From the NCBI RefSeq assembly GCF_002205635.1, contig NZ_NISJ01000003.1, positions 1 through 32,295 on the forward strand: a stretch of 32,295 nt of DNA, given 5' to 3'. Below the pieces are notes generated by a model. That model was not told the origin of the DNA and ran no database searches. It worked only from the letters and a program-made list of their open reading frames with translations. Position 1 is the stretch's first letter. Each line of letters starts with the position of its first letter. Shown here in pieces: positions 24,811 through 32,170 of the stretch. The stretch is from Sphingopyxis witflariensis (GTDB taxonomy: Bacteria > Pseudomonadota > Alphaproteobacteria > Sphingomonadales > Sphingomonadaceae). Both the position numbers and the translations under genes were made by a program.

Positions 24811-27195
24811 ATGTTCAGCGTTCTCGAATGCGTGACTCATCAGCATGATATACGGCTCGTTCTAGTTGCGGCACTTGTCTGTATCCTCGGTAATATCAGT
24901 CTTTTCGTTGTTCTGAACCGATCGACTTTTTGCATCGATATCCGCCGCCGTCATTGGCTGGTCGTCGCTGCGGTTGCAGAGGGCGTGGGCGTGTGGGCGA
25001 CCCACTTCGTAGCGATGCTCGCTTATCGAGGATCAATGCCGATCCGGTTCGACGTGGGGCTCACCGTCCTTTCGGTGGCGATTGCGATCGGATTTTTTTG
25101 GTGTGCGCTCCGCTGGCTCGGCAAGGAGCCTGGCGTGTGGCGCTGTGCGGTCGCCGGCGCGGGAGCCGCGATCGGGGTTGCCGGGATGCACTTCACCGGC
25201 ATGGCGTCGATCATCGCACCTGCACGGATCAGCTATGACCCGGTGCCAATAATCATATCGATATTCCTGTCCGGTCTTTGTTTCTGGATCGCCTTCCTCG
25301 GCTTCGCGAAAACCGCAGGCTGGCGCAAGATTGCCTTGCCGACTGCGTTTTCGGTTCTAGCCATCGTCGTGATGCACTTCACCGCCATGTCCGCGACCAC
25401 GCTTGTTCCTGATCCGACGCGCGCCGTCGCATTCTCCACCGCGGTCAATCGCGACTGGCTGGTGTTGGCCGTCGTGCTGGCCGCGCTCGTGCTTGTCGCG
25501 CTCGCGCTGGTTGGTTCGATCATCGATCGGTGGCTCACCGATGCGCATGGCCTTGCCGAGGCCACGCTCGAAGCGCTGGCGATCACCAACGACAATCGGA
25601 TTGTCGAGGTGAACCACCGGCTTTGTACGCTCCTTGGTGTCAGCAGTGGCGCATTGATCGGCAGCGCGCCCTCCGACTGGTTCGTGGCGGTGGACGGCGG
25701 TTCATTCGGGACTCCCGATGGAAGTTCCGTCGAAGCCCGCGTCCGCAGCAGTTCGGACGATGATCAGATCCTTGAAATCGCGACCCAGACGATTGAGTAT
25801 CGGGGCCGCAGTTGCCGGGTCCTTGCTATTCGGGACCTGTCGGACCGGAAGCGGGCGCAGCGTGCGATCGAGCATCTTGCTTCGCACGATGCGCTGACCG
25901 ACCTCGCGAACCGCACCCATTTTGGTCGCGCTCTCGATACCGCCCTCGATGCGAGACAGCCCTTTGCGCTGCTCGCCCTCGACCTCGATCGGTTCAAGGC
26001 GGTCAACGACATTTTCGGTCATAGCGCCGGTGACGATATTCTGTGTCGCGTCGCCAACGTCCTGAGAGCATCGACGCGCGCAGACGATGTCATCGCCCGC
26101 GTGGGAGGCGACGAGTTTCTGATCATCCAGACGGCGGTTTCGGAGCCCGATGAAGCTCGCAAGCTCGCCGGCCGTATTCTCGATAATCTGGCGATCGAGA
26201 TGGACGTCGCGCGCGACCCGATGGCGGTCGGGCTGAGTATCGGGGTCTCGCTTTTTCCGCAGGACGGTCAGGATGCCGAAACGCTCCAGCGCAATGCCGA
26301 CACGGCGCTCTATCGCGCCAAGAATAATGGCCGGGGAAGCGCCGCCTTCTTCGATCAGGAGATGGACGAGCATGCGCGCGAGCGCCGCGCGCTCGAACAT
26401 GATCTGCGTCACGCCATTGCCCGTGACCAGCTGCACCTTATGTTCCAGCCGCTTGTCGCGACGGCGTTCGGTTCGATCGTCGGCTATGAAGCACTGCTTC
26501 GCTGGGACCATCCTGAAAAGGGCGCAATCGAGCCTGATCAGTTCATTCCGATTGCCGAAGAAAGCGGTGCCATCGTCGCAATCGGGGAATGGGTGCTGCG
26601 CGAGGCCTGCGCCGTCGCTGCAACCTGGCCCGAAAATGTCTCGATCGCGGTCAATGTCTCGACCGTCCAGTTTCAGGTGCCGAATTTGCCGGCCGTCGTC
26701 CGCGACGCCCTCGCGCAATCGGGACTTGATGCCCGCCGGCTCGAACTGGAAATCACCGAAACCGCCTTTTTGCGCAACCGGCAGAGCGCGCTGAAGGCGC
26801 TGCATGAGATTCGCGCGCTGGGCGTGCGGGTTGCGATGGACGATTTCGGGACGGGCTATTCGTCGCTGAGCAACCTCAAGGCCTTTCCGTTCGACAAGAT
26901 CAAGATCGACAAGAGCTTTATCGCCGCGATCGCCGATGACGAGGCGGCGCGGTCGATTGTTCGCGCCATTGTCGGGCTTGGGCGCAGCTTTAACATGCCG
27001 ATTGTGGCCGAAGGCGTGGAAACCGAAGAGCAGCGCCAGATGCTGCTCGATGAAGGATGCCCGCAGGCGCAGGGCTATTTCTTTGGGTATCCGGCCGCGA
27101 ACCCGTTTCTTCATGATTCCCGCCACGAAATCCCGGACGAAGAGTTGACTGGGAAAGCGCGGGGGGAGGCCACGCGGGTTTTTGGGCCTGCCTGA
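24811..27195 (+). CDS. MHYT-PAS-like-GGDEF-EAL c-di-GMP turnover enzyme
   Basis: The 794-residue inner-membrane enzyme has an N-terminal MHYT sensor with seven predicted membrane segments (residues ~15-240). Its three motif copies are ATHFVAM (63-69), GMHFTGM (125-131) and VMHFTAM (187-193); the first has Thr for Met. This domain is thought to bind copper and sense a gas or redox ligand. A PAS-like segment (about 250-345) follows. The GGDEF domain has an intact GGDEF (432-436) and an inhibitory-site RxxD (R423-A-D-D426). The EAL domain has EAL (560-562) and DDFGTG (677-682). Both catalytic signatures are intact, so it may make and degrade c-di-GMP. ATG 24811 follows GGGAGGA. It is divergent from the pilus operon, suggesting control of attachment. 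Confidence 0.92.
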   Translation: MFSVLECVTHQHDIRLVLVAALVCILGNISLFVVLNRSTFCIDIRRRHWLVVAAVAEGVGVWATHFVAMLAYRGSMPIRFDVGLTVLSVAIAIGFFWCALRWLGKEPGVWRCAVAGAGAAIGVAGMHFTGMASIIAPARISYDPVPIIISIFLSGLCFWIAFLGFAKTAGWRKIALPTAFSVLAIVVMHFTAMSATTLVPDPTRAVAFSTAVNRDWLVLAVVLAALVLVALALVGSIIDRWLTDAHGLAEATLEALAITNDNRIVEVNHRLCTLLGVSSGALIGSAPSDWFVAVDGGSFGTPDGSSVEARVRSSSDDDQILEIATQTIEYRGRSCRVLAIRDLSDRKRAQRAIEHLASHDALTDLANRTHFGRALDTALDARQPFALLALDLDRFKAVNDIFGHSAGDDILCRVANVLRASTRADDVIARVGGDEFLIIQTAVSEPDEARKLAGRILDNLAIEMDVARDPMAVGLSIGVSLFPQDGQDAETLQRNADTALYRAKNNGRGSAAFFDQEMDEHARERRALEHDLRHAIARDQLHLMFQPLVATAFGSIVGYEALLRWDHPEKGAIEPDQFIPIAEESGAIVAIGEWVLREACAVAATWPENVSIAVNVSTVQFQVPNLPAVVRDALAQSGLDARRLELEITETAFLRNRQSALKALHEIRALGVRVAMDDFGTGYSSLSNLKAFPFDKIKIDKSFIAAIADDEAARSIVRAIVGLGRSFNMPIVAEGVETEEQRQMLLDEGCPQAQGYFFGYPAANPFLHDSRHEIPDEELTGKARGEATRVFGPA

Positions 27196-27343
27196 CGCAA
27201 GCCCCGCAATGCCGCATCCTGGCAGGGTGTCGCCCCTGTTCTAACTATGCCCCGACCCCATGGCGAGGGCGGTTTTCGCAATGTGCCAATCGGGCGGCGT
27301 AATCGCTCTTTCCTGATTTGGGATTATGCGATAAGTGCTAGTC

Positions 27344-28699
27344 ATGGCTAGCTTATCTTCCTTTGTGCCGGTGCAGCCACCGCGTTCGGCGGAATGGGTG
27401 CCTGTGTGGCGCGGATTGTTCGGCGAACGGTTGCGCAATACTGTCTATGGGCTGCCCCAACCCCTTTTCGATATCCCCATTCGCACGCGCAAGATTTTGG
27501 GTTTCACCGTGCATATCCTGATGGATCCGGCCGCGGTGGAGCGGGTGCTGCTGGGGAATAAGGCGAATTACATTCGCCCGCGCATAGCGCAGCGTCTGCT
27601 TTCGCCCCTGGTTGGCAACGGCTTGTTGAGCGCCGAGGGAGAGGATTGGCGGACGCAGCGGCGCATTGTCGCGCCGACCTTCGCGCCCGCTGCGGTCGCC
27701 AATATGGCCGAGACGATGGTGCGTTGCACAACCGACAATATGGCGCGGTGGCCAGGGGGCAGCGCGCAGATTGACATCGCTGCGGAAGCGACCGACGCGA
27801 CGATGGCGATCATCGCGAACAGCCTGTTCGCCGGCGACCGTCGGCTGGTCGATCCCCAGGCTGCGCGCTACATCGAGCAAATGCTCGCGGCGGCGGGGCA
27901 GGCGCGCTTCATGACGCTGCTGGGCATACAGGATTGGGACCCCAGTCCGGTGATGCGGCGCGCGCGCAAGTCGCGCCTGTGGCTCCGGAAAACGCTGAGT
28001 GAAGTGGTGCGCGACCGCGGCCCCGATGGCGGCGGCGATGATTTTTTCGGCGGCCTCATCCGCTCGCTCGGCGAACATTATCCGCCCGAACAGGCGGCGG
28101 TGCTGGCGGCGGACAATGCGATCACCTTTTACGTCGCAGGGCATGAAACCACGGCCAATGCTTTGGCATGGACGATGTATTGTCTCGCCGCCCAGCCCGA
28201 ATTGCAGGAGGAGGTGCGCGCCGAGGCGGTGGCGGCGATCGCCCATCCGGCGGCAATGCGGTTCGAGCAACTACCGCTACTGAAACAGATATTCGAAGAG
28301 ACGTTGCGGCTCTATCCGCCGGCACCGCGTTTCGATCGCGAAGCCGAGGCGCCCGATGAACTGGCGGGGACGCCGATCGCCAAGGGCGATCTGGTGTCGA
28401 TCTGGCCTTGGATCATCCACCGCCATCGCACATTGTGGGACGACCCCGATCGTTTCGACCATCGCCGCTTCGCGCCCGAGCGCCGGGCCGCACAGCACCG
28501 CTTCCAATATCTGCCCTTTGGCGGCGGGCCACGCGTCTGCGTTGGAGCACGCTTTGCGATGATGGAGGCGCTGCTGATCATGGCCGAGTGGCTGAGCGCG
28601 CGGCGCTTTGCGCTGCCTACCGGCTTTATGCCGGACCCCGTGGGCAGCGTGACGTTGCGGCCGCGCGGCGGGATGCCGCTGCTGGTGAGCCCGCTTTGA
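27344..28699 (+). CDS. Cytochrome P450
   Basis: The 451-residue soluble P450 has all signatures: a C-helix WxxxR (W102, R106), the oxygen-activating I-helix AGHETT (265-270), ExxR (E319-T-L-R322), and the haem loop FGGGPRVCVGARFA with Cys399 as thiolate ligand. The ETLRLYPP wording and the lack of a peroxygenase-type active site place it with fatty-acid/xenobiotic-type monooxygenases rather than CYP152. It needs external electron donors; no ferredoxin or reductase gene is nearby. ATG 27344 is preferred to an upstream GTG at 27335. Its stop overlaps the start of the next gene, so it heads a lipid-related operon. The substrate is unknown; a membrane lipid or fatty acid is the best inference. 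Confidence 0.92.
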   Translation: MASLSSFVPVQPPRSAEWVPVWRGLFGERLRNTVYGLPQPLFDIPIRTRKILGFTVHILMDPAAVERVLLGNKANYIRPRIAQRLLSPLVGNGLLSAEGEDWRTQRRIVAPTFAPAAVANMAETMVRCTTDNMARWPGGSAQIDIAAEATDATMAIIANSLFAGDRRLVDPQAARYIEQMLAAAGQARFMTLLGIQDWDPSPVMRRARKSRLWLRKTLSEVVRDRGPDGGGDDFFGGLIRSLGEHYPPEQAAVLAADNAITFYVAGHETTANALAWTMYCLAAQPELQEEVRAEAVAAIAHPAAMRFEQLPLLKQIFEETLRLYPPAPRFDREAEAPDELAGTPIAKGDLVSIWPWIIHRHRTLWDDPDRFDHRRFAPERRAAQHRFQYLPFGGGPRVCVGARFAMMEALLIMAEWLSARRFALPTGFMPDPVGSVTLRPRGGMPLLVSPL

Positions 28700-29550
28700 C
28701 CGGTCGGGCGATCCCGCGCAGTCTGCTGGTCTGGGGGGCGAGCCTGATCATCGTCATGGGGGCGTTCTTCTTTTTCGCCTATGGTATCGGCTGGCCGACC
28801 ACGCCCGATCAATGCGTCGCCCATGGTTGTTATTGCGAGCATTTCGAAATTGCCGACGTCCTTGGCGGCGCGACGGGGGTGCGCCAGCCGGTCAACACCT
28901 GGTCCAATCTCTATGCGATCGGCACCAGCCTGTTCGTCGCCTGGAAAATGGCGCGGGACCGCCGCAAAACTGCGGCTGCCAATGTCATCTCGTCGGCCGA
29001 TCCAATCGCCGATCTCTATGTGTTCGTGGTGTTGTTCCTCGGCCTCGGCAGCATGTGGATGCACGGTTCGATCGCGCGCGACGTATCGTGGATCGACGGC
29101 CTGTCGATGTACACCTTCACCGTCTATCTGGTCTTTTACACACTGAACCGCGGGCTGGTGGGGAGCGGGGTGAGCGCAGCAGCGCGCCGCCGGATCTTCT
29201 GGATCGGTTATCCGCTGACGTCGGCGGCCTTCGCCGCAGTTTCCGCTGCGGGTGTGGATGCAGTGATTCTGATCGGCATTACCGTGATACTTTATTTGCT
29301 GCTCGAATTCGGCTTTGCCGGCTTGATCGCCGATCGCCTTGCCCGGCGCTATTGGGGCATCGGCATAGCGGCGATTGCGGTCGCAACGCTGTTTTGGACC
29401 CTATCGCAGACGGGCGGTCCGCTATGCGATCCGCATAGCTGGTTCCAGCCGCATGGCCTGTTGTGGCACGTCCTCGCCGGCGTCACCGCGGTGATGATGT
29501 ATCTATACTGGCGGCGCGAGAAGGTCGGGCCGGGCGAGGGCGGGCGATGA
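28696..29550 (+). CDS. Ceramidase-like integral membrane hydrolase (CREST superfamily)
   Basis: The protein has about 284 residues and roughly seven membrane helices. It carries the alkaline-ceramidase pattern: CE (47-48), NTWSN (67-71), then GLGSMWMHGS with Ser119 and His123 and Asp134 in WIDGLSM. The Ser-x3-His-x10-Asp spacing equals that of the human ACER zinc site as I recall it. C-terminal PHGLLWHVLAG supplies two His (253, 258), with one residue more between them than in ACER. Ceramidases cleave ceramide to sphingoid base and fatty acid. No ATG is available near the N-terminus. A TTG at 28696 overlapping the P450 stop (TTGA) is the likeliest start; an ATG inside the first helix (residue 21) is the alternative. 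The frame open upstream is the shadow of the P450. Confidence 0.75.
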   Translation: MTGRAIPRSLLVWGASLIIVMGAFFFFAYGIGWPTTPDQCVAHGCYCEHFEIADVLGGATGVRQPVNTWSNLYAIGTSLFVAWKMARDRRKTAAANVISSADPIADLYVFVVLFLGLGSMWMHGSIARDVSWIDGLSMYTFTVYLVFYTLNRGLVGSGVSAAARRRIFWIGYPLTSAAFAAVSAAGVDAVILIGITVILYLLLEFGFAGLIADRLARRYWGIGIAAIAVATLFWTLSQTGGPLCDPHSWFQPHGLLWHVLAGVTAVMMYLYWRREKVGPGEGGR

Positions 29551-29954
29551 ACGGGATGCTGCTTGCCGGATCGCTGGTGGCGATTATCGCGATGACATTG
29601 GCCGCGCGCTGGCTCGGCCTGGGTGCCGAGCCACGTATCGTCGACCCCGACCATGCTCGCCGTCTGGCTGATGAAGCGCATTGCGGCTTTCAGGCAGTCG
29701 ATGTCGCGATCGCGCGCGACGGCACCACCGCCTTGCTTCGCGATGGTGTCGACCGCTTGATGCTACTCCGCCCGCACGGCAATCATTTCGTCTCGCGCCT
29801 GCTCGATCCGTCCACCTCCTGGCGCGTCGAACGCGGCCAACTCATCCTGTCGTTCGCTGAAACCATGTTTGATGAGGTGACGTTCGATCTGGGCGAAGAG
29901 GCGGCCGCATGGGCAGGCAGACTCGAGATATTGGGGAAGAAAAGTCATGCCTGA
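29547..29954 (+). CDS. Small membrane-anchored protein of unknown function
   Basis: The 135-residue protein has one N-terminal membrane helix (GMLLAGSLVAIIAMTLAARW) and a ~110-residue soluble domain with a mixed alpha/beta look (GFQAVDVAIARDGTTALLRDG, RLMLLRPHG). I do not recognise the family. Its ATG overlaps the ceramidase-like stop (ATGA) and its end overlaps the hydroxylase start by 8 bp. It is therefore a firm operon member and could be an accessory or anchoring subunit for the lipid enzymes. The single Cys is in the soluble part. Confidence 0.75.
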   Translation: MNGMLLAGSLVAIIAMTLAARWLGLGAEPRIVDPDHARRLADEAHCGFQAVDVAIARDGTTALLRDGVDRLMLLRPHGNHFVSRLLDPSTSWRVERGQLILSFAETMFDEVTFDLGEEAAAWAGRLEILGKKSHA

Positions 29955-30885
29955 CCTGCCCGAACCCATCGCCTATGCGGTCCCCGTCTTTATCGTGATG
30001 GTCCTGACCGACATGGTGCTGGCGCGGTTGCAGGATCGCACGCGCTATAATGTGAAGGACACCTGGATATCGCTGTTGCTCGGGCTGGGCAGTCTGGTCG
30101 CGAGTGCGCTGACGGCCGGCGCGGTGCTGGCGATCGGGCTGTGGGCGCGGCAGTTTGCACTCTTCGACATATCGTTCAGCCTATGGGCCTGGGCGCTCGC
30201 CTTCATCCTCTATGACATCGCCTTCTATTTCGCGCATCGTGCCTCGCATCGCATCCGCTGGATGTGGGCCAGCCATGTGATCCACCATAGCAGCCAGCAT
30301 TATAATCTCTCGACCGCGCTCCGGCAGAGCTGGACCGGACTGATCAGCCTTGGCTTCATTTTCTTCCTGCCGCTGTTCCTGCTTGGTTTTCCACCGGCGA
30401 TGCTGTTCTTTGTCGGCAGTCTGAACACTATCTATCAATTCTGGATCCATACCGAGGCGGTCCGCCGCATGCCCGTCTGGTTCGAAAGCGTGATGAACAC
30501 GCCGTCGCACCACCGCGTCCATCACGCGACGAACCCGCGCTATCTCGATAGAAATTATGCGGGGGTGTTCATCGTCTGGGATCGGCTTTTCGGGACATTC
30601 GTGAGCGAGCGGGACGAAGAGGCGCCGCGCTATGGCATCGTCAAGAATCTGGGCCGCTTCAACCTGATCTGGGCGGCGTTTCACGAATGGGTCGAGATGG
30701 CGCGGGATGCGTGGGCGGCGCCCGGGTTGAAAAACAAGCTCGCCTATCTGGTCGCGCCGCCGGGCTGGAGCCATGACGGGTCGCGCGACACGAGCGAGGC
30801 GATCTTCGCGCGCTGGGCAGCGCGCCACGCCACCGTCGATCCACTCCACCGCGATCATGCCGCGGACCGTCGTCAGCACGTTTAG
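29947..30885 (+). CDS. Fatty acid hydroxylase / sterol desaturase family di-iron protein
   Basis: The 312-residue membrane protein has four or five helices and the three histidine clusters of the di-iron hydroxylase family: HRASH (97-101), HVIHH (110-114) and HRVHH (189-193), plus extra His at W-I-H (168) and F-H-E-W near 250. Members hydroxylate or desaturate fatty acids, sphingoid bases or sterols using O2. Being co-transcribed with a ceramidase-like protein and a P450 suggests tailoring of sphingolipids or carotenoid/hopanoid-like lipids. The C-terminal tail (after ~275) is hydrophilic. ATG 29947 lies within the previous gene's last codons. Confidence 0.9.
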   Translation: MPDLPEPIAYAVPVFIVMVLTDMVLARLQDRTRYNVKDTWISLLLGLGSLVASALTAGAVLAIGLWARQFALFDISFSLWAWALAFILYDIAFYFAHRASHRIRWMWASHVIHHSSQHYNLSTALRQSWTGLISLGFIFFLPLFLLGFPPAMLFFVGSLNTIYQFWIHTEAVRRMPVWFESVMNTPSHHRVHHATNPRYLDRNYAGVFIVWDRLFGTFVSERDEEAPRYGIVKNLGRFNLIWAAFHEWVEMARDAWAAPGLKNKLAYLVAPPGWSHDGSRDTSEAIFARWAARHATVDPLHRDHAADRRQHV

Positions 30886-30907
30886 GAACGCGCCGAGGCC
30901 GACTGGG

Positions 30908-31507
30908 TTATGCTTCGCCCTCGAGCAACGTGAATTTGACCACCCGGGCGGCTTTGGCGAAAACCTCGTCGCTGGGAATGCGATCTTCCTCACTCATCAT
31001 TTCGAGCGCGGCATAGCCGAACTCGACCATCATTCGGATACGGCCCCACAGGGTCTCGCGCGGGATATGCGGAAGCATATCGGCAAAGACTTCCAGCTGG
31101 GCGTTGGTGACCAGTCGGTGCGATTCGATACGAATATGCGCCAATCGTGGCGAAGCGTGGAGGACGCGGGCGATCCATGCTCCGCCCGGCTCGCTGATCG
31201 TCGCTTCGGCGGTTTCGCGTAGCACTTCCTCGACATTGTCGATCATCGACTGAATGCCCAGCGGCGCGTGACGCTCGAGCCAGCAGAGCAGCAGCGCGTT
31301 CTGCCTTTCCATCAGGCGCGTGCCCAGCGCTTCGAGCACGGCGTGCTTATCCGCGAAATAGCGGTACAGCGCGGGCGGGCTGACGCCGGCGCGCGCGCAG
31401 ATCATGTTCGTCGAAATATCTTCCAGCCCGACTTCGGCCAGAAGTTCCCCGGCAATGTCGAGCAGGCGTTCGCGCGTCTGAATGGCGCGTGCCTGCTTGG
31501 GCACCAT
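30908..31507 (-). CDS. TetR/AcrR-family transcriptional regulator
   Basis: The protein has about 199 residues. An N-terminal TetR helix-turn-helix (TRERLLDIAGELLAEVG, then ISTNMICARAGVSPPALYRYF) is followed by a C-terminal ligand-binding helical domain (residues ~65-195). The end is convergent with the hydroxylase gene (22-bp gap), so it could regulate the P450 operon, but its promoter faces the 31556-32137 region. ATG 31507 is chosen. An in-frame TTG at 31555, preceded by a GGGAAG-like site, would add 16 basic residues and cannot be excluded. Confidence 0.85.
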   Translation of the reverse strand: MVPKQARAIQTRERLLDIAGELLAEVGLEDISTNMICARAGVSPPALYRYFADKHAVLEALGTRLMERQNALLLCWLERHAPLGIQSMIDNVEEVLRETAEATISEPGGAWIARVLHASPRLAHIRIESHRLVTNAQLEVFADMLPHIPRETLWGRIRMMVEFGYAALEMMSEEDRIPSDEVFAKAARVVKFTLLEGEA

Positions 31508-31555
31508 GATCGACTTTCGCTTGGGAGGTTGGCGTTTTTCTGTGGCTTTGGTCAA

Positions 31556-32137
31556 GGATTTGGCTTCCCAATATCAATATGATGCGGTCGCCCCGCATGG
31601 TCCCGAAACATCCTCCCATGGTCGGGCGGAGCAATATGCGCCTTGCGACCCTGTTTCAACGGATCGCACACGAACGCCCCGCTGAGCCGTGTGGCGGGGC
31701 GCGTCGAGCCTGGATCCGAAGGGAGAAGGATTCGGGTGACGAGAATATTCTTCTGACTGTCGCCGGGATCGCGGGTGGTCAATCCGCCTCGTGCCGACTC
31801 CGGACGACACCTGATCATCTTTTGCGGCAGGGCGTTCTTCGATGCAACCATCGTCATCGCGGCGCGGCCCGAATCACCCTTGGGATGATGCTGACCTTCG
31901 TGTCAGCAAAGATGGCGAGTCGCCTCCCGGACGCCCCATTTCTTTGCACAATTTATTCGAACCATTCCTGCAGCGATTGGTCTCAACGCCAGCAATTTAG
32001 GCGGTTCTGGCTCCTTAATCGATGCATAAAGCTAGTGTTGACTATATAAAATATGCTTCATATGTTGATGCTTACTGGATGCGGCATGATTTGGGGCAAC
32101 CGAACAGCCGACACCAGGGGGAGCAGGGGAACACAAT
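31556..32137. other. Intergenic region upstream of TetR gene and truncated gene
   Basis: I find no convincing gene in these ~580 bp; open frames on both strands have non-coding codon use. Notable structures are an 8-bp GC-rich stem (31675-31682 with 31694-31701) without a T-run, and the perfect 10-bp palindrome AGAATATTCT at 31742-31751. The composition shifts from GC-rich to AT-rich after about 31930, where the promoter at 32038 lies. Confidence 0.55.
32038..32066 (+). promoter_or_regulatory. Sigma70-like promoter of the truncated gene
   Basis: TTGACT (-35, 32038-32043) and TATGTT (-10, 32061-32066) are separated by exactly 17 bp. Within the spacer and -10, ATATG-CTT-CATAT forms a dyad with 5-bp arms (32051-32063), a possible operator. 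It lies about 70 bp before the start codon at 32138. Confidence 0.6.
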
Positions 32138-32170
32138 ATGAATCCTATTTTGAACGTCTCTGGGCAAGCG
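32138..32170 (+). pseudogene. Gene 5' end cut after 11 codons by an IS21 element
   Basis: After the promoter at 32038 and a purine-rich leader (GGGGGAGCAGGGG), ATG 32138 opens MNPILNVSGQA before the IS21-type terminus starts at 32171. The frame then reads 16 codons of IS sequence to a TAA at 32219-32221, which would give a 27-residue product. The original gene cannot be named from 11 residues. The rest should lie beyond the IS, outside the window. Confidence 0.45.

Noticed and set aside
28408..28695. Upstream extension of the ceramidase-like frame
   Set aside because: It overlaps the P450 haem-binding region in another frame and has Arg-rich shadow composition.
31675..31701. 8-bp GC-rich stem-loop as a terminator
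   Set aside because: No T-run follows on either strand and no gene ends nearby; recorded only as a structure.
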